Shown piece by piece: positions 20,441 through 31,140 of a stretch of 64,000 nt of DNA (position 1 is the first letter of the stretch; the number at the start of each line of letters is the position of its first letter). Made by a program: the position numbers and the translations under genes. The stretch lies in NCBI GenBank assembly GCA_003194525.1, contig NBIV01000269.1, positions 32,337 through 96,336 of the forward strand, written 5' to 3'. The DNA is from Gracilariopsis chorda. Taxonomy: Eukaryota > Rhodophyta > Florideophyceae > Gracilariales > Gracilariaceae. The notes beneath the pieces are model-generated. The model saw only the letters and a program-made list of their open reading frames with translations, was not told the DNA's origin and made no database searches.

Positions 20441-21499
20441 GGTGTCTGGCCGGACACTTTTGTAGCCCAGTCGTTTCACACAGACAAGGGAGAGGGAGTA
20501 GATGGAGACCGGAAGGAATTTGAAATGTAACAGTATCTTATTGTAATACAAACGTTGAGGTCCAATGCTAAGAAGCGATCACCCGAGTCTGGCTGAGCTC
20601 TTTGCCAGATCAAGAGGTGTCGTAGTTTAAGTAGCTTGTAAACTACAATACTAATGTAACGTAAAGCTCTAGTACGAACTTCTTCGTACTTAAAGCTAGC
20701 GGTTATGGTCTACTTCGACCGTTAGCGCAACTTTGGACATAAAAAATAGTAACTTCAACGTTTTGTTACACATATGGAACCACTTCGCGAGCGAGTTGTG
20801 TAATCCTATGGCTGCAAAGTTCGACAGCCGTTGTTCATTGCAATCAACTGCAAGGATAAGATACCCGCTCCCATATTCAGTCATCACGAGGTAATTCCCA
20901 ACTTGGTTCTGAGCCCGTTTGTCAAGCGAGTAGCCGGGCCCTTCTCCAGGCTTTCCACACAATCAACATAAAAAAAATGGGCGTAAATGCACCAACTGCA
21001 CTACGAGCGGATTCCAGTGTGACTGGTTTCAGACTCATCTGAGAAATGCGTGACTGTTCGAACCGGAATAACCGCGACGGTATATGGAACAACCTCCCAC
21101 TGCCCTTCTTCTTGGAGCGTCAAAAGTCCCGTTCCATGATTGTTATTGCTTTCGCCAGAAACCAGAAACCGAATACGTCAAATAGATTAAGATCTCTGAG
21201 CCAAATAACGGTGCGGTTCCCAATTTTAACCCCTTCTTCTTTAGAAACAAAACGGAAGAGTGACCGATGCATTTGACACGTGAAAGGTGTTTCAATCGAA
21301 ACATAGAACGCGGTCTGAGCCAGAAACCCTGAGAGCGGGTTTCAAAGACAATCAAAGGAAAACGATTATGTGACCCGTTTCGTTTTCCGTTCCCATGTGC
21401 TCTTGTTTTCTCGGAATCTCCCATAGAGTACATTTCAGAGTTGAGATTTTGGTACACAGACATTATGCATGCTGCACACCAAGTGTTCATTTTCGCATA
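20441..21499. other. No gene seen; probable LTR debris
   Basis: Contains short inverted repeats (GTAGTTTAAG and CTTGTAAACTAC near 20,617-20,646; TACGAA/TTCGTA near 20,672-20,690) but no convincing frame. Confidence 0.35.
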
Positions 21500-23420
21500 C
21501 TATGCTATCATCGATTGCGCACTGTTCGAACAACCCCATAGTCCTCTGACAGATGTGCGAGCCATTCTTTGGCACGACAGAACGTGTCTCCCCGTCACCG
21601 ACAAACCGACTCTTTCGATCTCCTCTGCACATCTCGGTTCGTGCAGTGCGGGAGATTGGTTGCAAGTATCTCTGCGATTAAGCAACTGCTCGCGGTAAAG
21701 GCATCTGCCATGAAATGACTCCCCATCGAAAGAAGTAAAACACTCCAGATTGCCAGCACACGGATTGTCAGCTGTATTCTTTTCATAAAGGCTGCCTATT
21801 CCTCTCTTCGGAAGACACAATCGTGAACCTTTGTCAATACTATTTCGCGAACATTGCAAATCTTGCTCACATGTCTGCAGAACAGGCGACCGCGAATACA
21901 ATAAATAGTCAGCGTCTATGAAAAACTTCAATGATTGCGAATGACAAGAGAAAGAGCTGTGAAACTTACCAGTCGAAACTGTGCCGCTTCAAAACACAAT
22001 TGCCACAAGCCCATTCGTTTTTCTGGAAGTACGCAGGACTCTTGCATCAACGGTTTGTCAGAATAAGTAGTGCATTCTGTTCCGGGCGGACAGGCCATTG
22101 AAGAGCAGTCTTCATGTATGGATGCCAACTCAATCGGCACGGTAGAGGGTGCTCAACCTGTTGACACGTTCTATTTACACAGAAGGAACCTTCCGCACAT
22201 GTGGAGCGGAACGGATCAGAACACGAGGCTCCAACAGGCAGGATTCTCATGCATGTGCACAGAGGATAAGAGTAGCGCTGGTTGAAGGGCACTTTGACTC
22301 CTGGCGGCTCCATACAGACAGAGCGCGGGGGACAGATTGAAAACTCTTTCTCATAGCACGGGTTTCCAAGCGGCAGCATCTGTCGACGAATTCTGCACGC
22401 ATAGCTACCCACAAGCTGCTTGGTTGGGGTCAATATGCGACGAAACTCGCGAGGGTTCCCGCTTGAGTCAGGCGGACAGGTGCTTAGCGGGGAACCGGGA
22501 GCGCAAAAGTGACTTCATCAAGCGCGGCTGCACGTTGCACGTACTTGAACTGGCGGCCAACTCGCCCGCAAATGAGCCCTCTGCGAGCATCACAAGTGTC
22601 GCTGGCGGGATTGCATGGGGCGCCCAGAAGGCGAATGAGATGTGTCTCCGGCACGCATATTCCGGTACGCCCTTTGGGTCGATTGCACAGGATGCTAGTG
22701 GTACGCGGTACGCTTCTACCATAGTCCGCTGTCTGGCATTGCGCCTGTTCGGTACATGTCTGAGCGGGCTGTTGAAGACGCTGGCACACGCCCGGCTGCA
22801 AACCGAAGCCGTCGCGCGTTGTAACGCAGAAGCCTTCACACTCGGAGTGGGTCTGCTTCGGGCACGGGCCGCCATGAGGCTGCTTCCAAGTGCATCGACC
22901 AACGCCGGAAGAGTTGAATCGGCAGAAGAAAGCTGGTTGGCATTGGCGGTGCGCCTCGCAACGGTCTCCCTCAAAGCCGAAAGGGGAAAGGGCGGCAAGT
23001 GGGTTCAAACTCGCACACGAGATCGTCGCGGCAGGAGACTGTGCCCGCCTCCGCGCAGACGAAACCTTGGTCGATCTTCCGTTCGCAGTGCGGGACGGCG
23101 CTGCGAAATTCGAAGTTGCAGAAGGTTCCGTTCGCACATTCGTGGCCTTGACGGCTAGAGCACTCGGAGCGCTCCGGCAGACGCGGCTTGCAGGTAGGAG
23201 CTTCTCGGCCTCACTCGTCTACCAAAGAGAAGAAGTGGGATTGGAAGAGCGGGTCGGACGGGGCGCAGTACTGGTCCGGCGGACACTCGAAATCGGAGAG
23301 GCAGGACTGCGGGGAGGTGATGAGGTGCGTGGGCGGAATGAGGCGAGCGCTGTGAGCGGCGATGGCGGTACAGAGCTGGAACACGAGGGCGAGGAGGACG
23401 GGTACGGTTGTCTGCGACAT
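21500..23420 (-). CDS. Secreted Cys-rich protein with Dickkopf-like repeats, frame-broken
   Basis: Start at ATG 23,418-23,420 with a clear signal peptide (MSQTTVPVLLALVFQLCTA). It is followed by many short Cys modules: CLSDFECPPDQYC, CSSRQGHECANGTFC, CEAHRQCQPAFFC, CPKQTHSECEGFC, CFTSFDGESFHGRC. The CxxDxxCxxxxFC pattern matches the Dickkopf N-terminal Cys-rich fold; function in algae is unknown. A GT-AG intron lies at 21,875-21,969. Frame changes near 23,210, 22,990, 22,500 and 22,145 are not explained by obvious introns, so the gene is either decaying or carries assembly indels. Last exon ends with QSMIA and a stop near 21,500. Confidence 0.7.
21875..21969 (-). other. Spliceosomal intron of the Cys-rich gene
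   Basis: Donor CTG|GTAAGT (GTAAGT is the complement of 21,964-21,969) and acceptor TTCTGCAG|ACATGT. The intron is 95 bases and phase 0. Removal joins AAQFRL to TCEQDLQC, keeping the Cys spacing of the module. Confidence 0.7.
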
Positions 23421-23697
23421 TGGCGCGGTCCACCGGGGAATTTGGCGGTCACGTGGGGCGAAGGACCGCGTGGTGGCAGTTCGCGGGCGTATTCCTGGTG
23501 CTTCTCACCCTCTTCCCTGGCGTTTTTCCTCTCAGATACGTCCATTTCTGACATGCATGTGGCGAATACATGCATGTGGCGAACTGCCACTACGTAACCA
23601 CAGGTCAAAGCCCCCCATTATTGCGCTTCGTACGCGATTTGTCACAAACCCTTTTTACCGGAATTTCAAAAAGCCGTTCCAATTTCCCCTGCTGGAG

Positions 23698-23712
23698 AAG
23701 GGTTAGCAGTCA
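23698..23712 (+). repeat. Left terminal inverted repeat of the transposon
   Basis: Perfect inverse of 25,913-25,927. Outer flanks differ, so the repeat ends here. Confidence 0.85.
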
Positions 23713-23864
23713 GAAAGGGTCAATTTGAGACAAAAACTGTGCCTCAAATAGCTTGGAATTTGACTGTGAAATCGCATGGTTAATGGGAGACGATGCTGCT
23801 GCACGCAGCAAATGGGTTTATTTGAGACGATGCTGCCAGGCGGCCACCATTTCCCCCGCCACAG

Positions 23865-25738
23865 CTAGCGCGGCAACCGCAGACGATTTGATCCTCTAAC
23901 TTCTTGTTCTCCCTTTCCGCGAATACCGTCGTGCTTATCACGCTTCGCTATTGCACTGCGCCGTCGTAGAAGCGCACGAATCGAGACAATGTCGTCCGCC
24001 GGGCTCTGGAAAAGGGAAGGCAGGGGCGCTTTGACCCGCAAACGGGCAAGAACTCTTTGAGTGCGTTTCTCGATCTTTTGGTTCGGATCTTCATTTTCCT
24101 TTCCGCTGAAAAGGTCTTCCGCCCTCACGTTCGGAGACCACTTATTCTTTGTCAACCACATGGCTGGCGTTTGATCCACTTTTGACACATTAAATTTGAT
24201 GAAACGAACTGGTGCGCGTAGCGGCGCCGATTCCCACAACACTCTGTTCGATGTACGGTTTCTTTGCAAGATGTTCTCTACGGATGTTACAGAAATTGTT
24301 GGGTCTTCGGTTTCGGCGAGAACTCTCCTCAACTCACTACAGATCGCCTTGTCTGTACAGCGCAATCGATCAGATCTTCTCACCTTCTGGCTTCTGCTTT
24401 CCGTTGACATTGTTGTCCCTTCAAGCCGTCGCTGCACTTTATCTCGCAACTTATCCACAAACGCGTTACTCAATGGCCATAAACAGACGTCTACAAAACT
24501 TTTGTTGACGATCTCCCTGGTAATTGCCCGATAACCGGCCATGGCGAGCTTCATTTTGAAACTCATGTTTGCATGCGAAAACTCTCCTGTCAACAAAAGC
24601 TGGTCACGAATTTCTCTGCTTTCTTGTTTGAAGTGTTTGTTAATGTGAGAATCACATGGCTGTAGGAAGTGGGATGTATTAGCGGGAAGTTGAATTGCGT
24701 GTATATTGAACTTCATGCATTCTTCTACCCATTCGGTTCCTTTTCGTGAACTGTGGCCATCTAGAAGAACAAGAACGGACTTCGAATCTGGAACGAATTG
24801 GCGTAGAAACTCCGCAAAGTGTTTCACCAAATGTTTCAATGTGTTTGCATCCATTGAACCTTTCGGTGTACATCTTATCGTTGTTCCTTTCGGAACCCAG
24901 TTATTGTAACCAAATCACTCGTACTTAGCCGGAAGCAATCGCAGCACTTTCTGTTCCATCGCATTCATCCACTTTGGCATGCCCTTCTTCCCGGCGACTA
25001 TGAGGAATGGAGGTGCTACTTTTCCAGAAACCCAAGCCACAATTACTGCAGTAACGTGCTTCCCATTGTCTTTGAGATCGTGTCGGCGTCCGGGGTGGTG
25101 CGTTTTTGACGATGAGAATACTTTAACCTTCTTTCCATGCTGCGCACTAACTGCCGTCTCGTCCAAATTCCATATTCTCTGTGGGTCCTCGAACAGGTCT
25201 GGTTCTTCTTTCTGCAACTCAGAAAGCGCTAAACTCAGAGTCTGAACATGCTCCACACTTTCCCCTTCAAAGTGTTTGTGGCACATATCCTCAGCAGAAC
25301 GAAATGTCAACTCTCGATTCCTTGCTCGGAAGGACCGCAATGCATCTTCCGAAGGAATGCCTCGTTTATATCCTACGCGTCCATCAGAAGCAACTGCTCC
25401 CATTAGTGTTCTCATGTTGTTGACATCCAGCGCAAATCCGCGGCTTGCTGCAAACAACGTGCGTTCCACAATCGCGTCTTCTTCGGATTTGGTGAGCGTC
25501 TTTGGTCGTCCGGGAAAGTGTACTACTGGATTAAGGAGTCTGTTGAGTTTTGCTGTGTGTTTGTTCTTTAATGCTGCATACAAGAGGTATGCAATGGAAC
25601 GAGAAAGACTACATGCTGATGCTACCGCACGCGCTTTTTTGCCTTGTATGAGCAGCTCTACTGCTCGTTCGCGTTTCGCTTTTTCTGTCAGTCTGCGTTG
25701 TGTTCAGTTTTTGAGTCGGGCTGTCTGGCGTCTCATGG
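23865..25738 (-). pseudogene. DDE transposase, pogo/CENP-B type, two in-frame TGA
   Basis: From ATG 25,736-25,738 (MRRQTARLKN) one frame runs to 23,865, about 620 codons, with TGA near 25,706 and 24,915. The N-terminus has an HTH (RERAVELLIQGKKARAVASA), then GRPKTLTKSEEDAI. The catalytic acids are in WNLDETAVSAQHG, VLVLLDGHSSR and LPANTSHFLQPCD, a DDD arrangement typical of Tigger/pogo. The C-terminal tail is basic. Transposase cuts at the TIRs and pastes at TA sites. Both stops are single TGA substitutions and the frame is otherwise intact over 1.87 kb. Confidence 0.88.
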
Positions 25739-25912
25739 ACAGAGGCATGGTGGTTGTCGAACTTGGAATGTACGAGGGTCAGGAGGGTGGTCAGGCTCTG
25801 GCAAAGGCTTGCTGAGGTTGGAAGCGAGGCGAGTGGAATTTGCGAGATTCGAGATTCCATGTCTCAGAGCCATGCCGTCTCAAATTAAACCATTTCCCAA
25901 ATTAAGCCGGTG

Positions 25913-25927
25913 TGACTGCTAACCCTT
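25913..25927 (-). repeat. Right terminal inverted repeat of the transposon
   Basis: Perfect inverse of 23,698-23,712. Followed outside by TAGTTCTCC. Confidence 0.85.
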
Positions 25928-26670
25928 TAGTTCTCCCTGCGACATCCCTGCAGAGGACCCATCCAAATCTCTCTGCTGCTGCTATTTTCGTTGCGTTCAT
26001 TGGCTGCTAAAGTGCAAGCCGCCTTCCATACACAGTGCAGACCTCCTCCGTGAGCCGCTGAGTCTTCAGGCGGACAAATATAACCCATTTACCGCTCTAT
26101 TTTATCTATCAAAACATTTTACTTGTAGTGAAAATAATTAGGTTAAAAAGCTTCACAAACTCTCATTACAGCTACTGGCAACAATTCTCTAGCTGAAAAA
26201 GCAATTGCTGTAGAGATAAAGAAAAGAATTAGGCAGTGTGAAAAGGCGTCGCTGCGGAGGAGTGAAAGAAACGGTCACGGAGTCCAGAGAGAGCATGTGG
26301 CGACGCGCACACAAGTGGTCCCTTTGAGGAGCTCATCCGCCATAAAGACACCCAGGAGCACCACCTTGACCAGCGCCATCCCTGGACACCTGTTCTGTCT
26401 CCACATCTCATGGACCCAGAAGACGCTCGGATCACCGCCAGACTCTCAAGATTTTTCCAACGACAAACCAGATCTAACAAAAATTCTTATCTTCAGGATC
26501 TCATGCATAACTGCCTTATTCTACACGAATAATCATTCTTTACTAGCCTATCAATCGCCACCATTTTTACCGGCTCTACCGCATATACAATAGACTCGCT
26601 CTCTGAGCTTTCTCAGCTCACTCTCTCGATCACCAACATCTGATTCTGGACAGACAATTCTGTTATCAAC
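25928..26670. other. No supported gene
   Basis: Short open frames on both strands only. May contain the 5' part of the Copia remnant that follows, but I see no LTR or primer site. Confidence 0.3.
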
Positions 26671-28850
26671 GCTGCCTTGGAAAATGCTAAATCTGTTCTC
26701 AAATCTGACATCGCAGCCCGAATGGACCCCGCTTATGCTGCCTTTCATATTAAAAAAATCAGGAAGGTGAAACTCTTGACTATGCAAATCCTCCCGAACA
26801 ATATCATCGAACAAACTCCCACTAACATTCTCACAAAATCTTTGTTTCAGATTATAGGTGTTTTGTCTCACCGTTTCCGCCGAAATAACATAAAAAATCA
26901 CGGTGCATTAAAAGCTGCGGCTCGAGGCATTATTGTCATCTCCGACAGGAAAATCAAAGTATTTGTTACCCAACATCTCTCTCTTCCCACGAAGATGTTC
27001 AACAATGAATTCCCAAATATCTCCGATGAGCGCACAAAGGTCACATATCTCATCAACGGAGTACAGTCCAATCACAATTTTTACCAACTTGCCATTATCA
27101 TGGCCGGTTCCCCATGATCAACTATACGTGAGTTTACGAACCGCCTTCAACAAGCCATTTTGGTCCAGCAAACCGTATTTGCTTCATCAAGCTCTATAAC
27201 ATACAGATTTATGACCCCTTCACCTCCACAGACGATGAAAACTCTCCCACGTTCATGGCGCAGTCGCCACAGACCGCACCTCAACGACCCGCGCCCTCAC
27301 GGCTACACTGGCAAATGGTGTCGTTTTTACGGCTGTCTGACGCGCAATGATAAGGAATACACGTTACAAAGGACCAGAGTCGAATCTTAAGCTAATTTTG
27401 CTCAACAAATTCCGTCTGATCCGCACTTACTTGACAAAAGTTTACTTCGTATGAGCAATTTAGAACATAACATGGAATCGGATATTCCGCTTTCAAACGA
27501 TGGTAATTTCATCCTTGATTCGGGCGCTCAGCCCACTCATTTTGCGTATTCTGACCCATGCATGACATCAATTTTTTGCTCCACTTACCCTCAATCTGCC
27601 ACTGATCACATTTCCCCCATTTACACAGAGGCCCATCGCCATTGTGGTATAACCCAACACGGTCATTGACCAAATGGGTAGTTCGTGTGGACCTCTGCTG
27701 TAGGGAGCCCCGGGGGAGTTCGACTTAGAAGGGGAAAGGAGGGCTACCGGTGGGGTCTGTGGCCAAACCAACCACTCGAGGTGCAAGATTGTCTGCTAGT
27801 TCTACGTAACAGCGTGGTAGTCGCTAGGTATCGTGATTGGCGGACTACTAATACCTGATAAGATCTTGGATAACCAAAAAGGTTGACTGTAAACAACAGT
27901 TGGTTTCACAATCATCCAAGAGGTGCGTACCGTTTACTTTGAAGGGGGTGGAGGCTGACACTCACCTTGAGGGAGGGCGAGCTCGACTACCCCTGGACAT
28001 GGCACGCTACGTGTGCCACGTCTCAGATACACGCTAATGGTGCACTTCAGTACTGTCGTTAACAGTTAGAACTATTTCTAAGAATTAAAGATAAATATTA
28101 CATACCACCCTGGTCCAATCACCCACGTGGCACACCAAACTGGTATTTTGCACATCACTTTGGTACAAAAACCCACTATGCGACAACCATCCAGAAAACC
28201 ACTGAGGCCATCCACATCCCACACGCTGTTCACACGCCAAACATCCGCCGAAATCTATGATCTATTGCATCAAATGCATCTCGGTATGGAGTTCTCGCCT
28301 TCGCACCGACTCGAGCAGCCATTTTTCGTCCTCGCCATCCTCTTGATAAACATGAAATTATAGTTACTGCCTCTCCTGTCATAAATCAATATGTACTTGA
28401 AACCCTCGCATTCGCTTTCGGTGGTCGCGCCTACTCCCGTGTCTCACGTGTACCCCAACCATCTCAGAACAACAAGGTTCTACACCACCCATCACATCCT
28501 CGAATTCCATACATTCCAGCTCTTCACTTCTCCTCCCAGCGCATGCATGAAACATGGATCACTTTGCACACATCTGAAGGAGCACGCTATCCCTCGTCAT
28601 CCAGCGAGCACGACTTCATGGTCTGGCACCTTAAATTTGGACATATTCATCCCCGAACCCTAGAAATTATGGCTCGCAACAATTTCCTTCCCACTGTACC
28701 AGCTTCCCTACGCCACAACCCACCTCAGCTGCACTGTCGTGGCTGCCGGGAGGCCAAACCCACACCCTTATGCTGCGCACAACTGCATCGGGTAAATATA
28801 AGCCTTGCAGCCATTTTTTAATTGCTGCATGCGACTATGCCCGGTGGGTG
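26671..28850 (+). mobile_element. Copia-type retrotransposon remnant
   Basis: Broken gag-like frames from about 26,680 lead to KWCRFYGC, a protease-type FILDSGAQPTHF near 27,510, and TPNIRRNLLSI near 28,230. A GAG-pre-integrase domain follows at about 28,543-28,790 (HDFMVWHLKFGHIHPRTLE, then LHCRGCREAKPTP). This order is gag, knuckle, protease, pre-integrase of Ty1/copia. The integrase and RT are missing; Helitron A begins soon after. Several frameshifts and a 440-base insert (27,664-28,105) show it is old. Confidence 0.72.
27664..28105. other. Unassigned insert within the Copia remnant
   Basis: The Copia frame is interrupted after HCGITQHGH and resumes near 28,130. The insert is more G-rich than its surroundings (AGCCCCGGGGGAG, GAAGGGGGTGGAGG) and has no coding frame. 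A solo LTR or SINE-like element would fit, but I found no terminal repeats or target duplication. Confidence 0.4.
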
Positions 28851-28982
28851 CAACGCAACAAACTGCAACCAGTTTTTCACTTTCAACTTTGGGTTTCATT
28901 GGGAAGTAATCTGGAACTCTGTCAAATGTTTTACCGGTTTAAAAACATAGAATTGTTTTTTTCTTTTCTTTGGTAAATTGAC

Positions 28983-30179
28983 ATGACGAGAGGAGGGCGA
29001 CGTCTGAACTCTGGTGGCCTCCGATCTACCTCGGGAGGTGCCGGAGACAATTCTGGAGATGCCAGGTTGAACGCAGCCGGTTCAAGGCAAAACGCTGGTG
29101 GTCGTCGCGTCGGCAGTGGTGGAGCACGGGCAGGAGCTGGAAGACCCCAAAGAGCACCAGCTCCTCCAGCTCCAGATGAGTTGGAAGTAAATGAGAGCGG
29201 AGCACACGTTCAAGGACCTATTTTTCCAGCGGTTGAAGAAGAAGAAATTACTCCTGCACCTACTTCGGTTGCAGCAGCAGTTAGCACAAGCGCCGCTGGA
29301 GCCAGTGGGTCTGTTGCCACAAATCTACCAACTTCGCGCCCAATTCCTGGATTTCTGGAGTTTATGAGAGGCCTTACAAGTCACATTCCACCGCCTACGA
29401 TACCTCCCCCTCTCCCACCAATGCCTGCAGAACAGATGCCTGTTGCGATGGAAGTGGAAGAGGATGAGGTCATCTCTGCTCCTTCACAGCCACCGCTGTC
29501 ACCACCGCCGCCACAGCAGCCTGCCCTGCCACAAGCTCAACAAGAGGAAGAACAGATGGCAGTCCCAATGGAAGTGGAAGAGGATGAGATCACCCCGGCT
29601 CCCTCACACCCGCCGCCGCAGCCTGTGTTGCCACAAGCTGAACAGGAAGAACAACAGATGCCCATTCCGATGGAGGTGGAAGCGGATGAGATCACACCGG
29701 CTTCCTCACACCAGCTGCAGCATCAACCACAGCAACAGCTTGATACGACGGTCATGTACTGTGCTGGGCGTCCTGATCGAGAAATCTATCGCGTGTACTA
29801 TGCGTGGGATTCCGTGGCAGCTCAGTCGAGGAATGATCCGGCCATCCGTGCAAGCATGCCGGAGTTTGAGACGCATCCCACTGCAGGTCAAAGGCGATGC
29901 GGAAGATGCGGCGAACACTCACACACGCTCTCCTCCTGCCCGTACGCGGACTGGACATTGAAAAATCATAGCTGCAAGTATTGCGGTTGTGTTTTGCTTG
30001 GCACAGAGATCACTGGAGTGTGCTGTAGAATGAAAATAATGCCAGGATGGGGAGTTACGTTCCGCCGAAGGCATAGCAGTGAGTTGGTTCGCAGTCTTTA
30101 TAGCCTGAGAGCCTTCTACAGCCATTTCCTCAACTTTAATACGCTCTTGGTGACGACGCAAGCGTTCATGGACATGTAG
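28983..30179 (+). CDS. Helitron A N-terminal region with zinc-finger cysteines
   Basis: 398 codons from ATG 28,983. Residues 1-70 are Gly/Arg/Ser-rich (possible RNA/DNA binding). Residues about 90-260 contain three copies of a Pro/Glu-rich repeat built on MEVEEDE and PSHPPPQ. The end has CGRCGEHSHTLSSCPY and CKYCGCVLLGTEITGVCC, two Cys/His clusters typical of Helitron N-termini. It ends at an in-frame TAG, after which the same frame continues (YVTGGNPSFLGLEGN). Confidence 0.75.
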   Translation: MTRGGRRLNSGGLRSTSGGAGDNSGDARLNAAGSRQNAGGRRVGSGGARAGAGRPQRAPAPPAPDELEVNESGAHVQGPIFPAVEEEEITPAPTSVAAAVSTSAAGASGSVATNLPTSRPIPGFLEFMRGLTSHIPPPTIPPPLPPMPAEQMPVAMEVEEDEVISAPSQPPLSPPPPQQPALPQAQQEEEQMAVPMEVEEDEITPAPSHPPPQPVLPQAEQEEQQMPIPMEVEADEITPASSHQLQHQPQQQLDTTVMYCAGRPDREIYRVYYAWDSVAAQSRNDPAIRASMPEFETHPTAGQRRCGRCGEHSHTLSSCPYADWTLKNHSCKYCGCVLLGTEITGVCCRMKIMPGWGVTFRRRHSSELVRSLYSLRAFYSHFLNFNTLLVTTQAFMDM

Positions 30180-30182
30180 TAT

Positions 30183-31138
30183 GTGACAGGGGGCAATCCC
30201 TCCTTTCTCGGACTTGAGGGCAACTCAGCTCTCCCTCTGCCCACGCAGAACCAGAACAACACGCGCTACAGCTTTCTTTGGGGTACCGTTCCGCTTTCCT
30301 TGGATCAATCTCACTATGCGCTTGCCAATTTGCGTGCGTTCATTCAAGACATTAACCTACGATACATCGTGCCAAAATTGTACGATGTGATCCAGCCCAA
30401 GCCAGACGTGATGCGCGAGCGGTATCTATCCATGCTTAGCACGCAACAACAACAACAAGAATGCAGAGACCGCCACCGATATCAGCATGCAGGCAGCAGA
30501 AGAGGGAGTAGTCGTACGTGGTTACGAAGGAACCCGAAGTGCCACAGTCAGTGCTCCTTATGCGGGTGCTGGCCCTCTCCCTGAAGATGTTCCTGGCGGC
30601 GGGCAAACCATGATGAGAACGCTCGTCGTGGATCTGACTGGCCTGTACCGAGTCGAGTCTCAAGTACCGCGCTTGGTAGAAGGAACCGTTACCGAAGAGA
30701 ACGCTGCAGTGACTAATGCTGCTGCTGCTGGAGCAGGGGCAACAGTGAATGCCCCAAGCAATGCGCAAGTGCGGTACCGACTTCTAAAACCGGCATCCAA
30801 ACTTGCAGAGAGGGGCACTTTCCCTCTTCTCTACCGGTACGGTGATCAGCACGAACCGTTTGACATCGGCCTGTTTCTGGATGCAAGGAACTCCACACAG
30901 CAAAGCTCAGGTCTCAGCGTCAACGACTGGAAGCTCTGAAAGCTAACCTGGGCTCAGAACCCGGAGCGACGTTTGTACTCAGACAACATCGTCCTCAACA
31001 GTGGATCGTTGATGCATATGTGGATGCTCCGAAGGCACACAAACGTTGAGGACATGCGACTAAGTTTCCTGGAGAGAGAACAACAGGCATGTACTGTACA
31101 ATAGCAAGAGCTCCAGCAAGCATAACAGCAAACAGCTC
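30183..31138 (+). pseudogene. Helitron A, region between zinc fingers and Rep
   Basis: Continues the N-terminal frame (NTRYSFLWGTVPLSLDQS, FIQDINLRYIVPKLYDVI) to a CAA microsatellite near 30,450-30,465, where the frame shifts. It resumes as GAGPLPEDVPGGGQ and VVDLTGLYRVESQVPRL to a stop near 30,937. The partner copy at 56.4-57.2 kb and Helitron B near 50.4 kb carry the same blocks, so these are conserved Helitron sequence. Confidence 0.65.
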
Positions 31139-31140
31139 AT

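Larger units (their letters stand above)
23698..25927 (-). mobile_element. pogo/Tigger-like DNA transposon with perfect 15-bp TIRs
   Basis: AAGGGTTAGCAGTCA at 23,698-23,712 is repeated inverted at 25,913-25,927. The subterminal regions share further motifs (TCAATTTGAGAC on the left, TTTAATTTGAGAC on the right, reverse complement). The 2,230-bp unit encodes one transposase on the minus strand. Two in-frame TGAs are its only lesions I see, so it died recently or is mobilised by a sister copy. I could not read a clean TA duplication at the ends. Confidence 0.85.
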
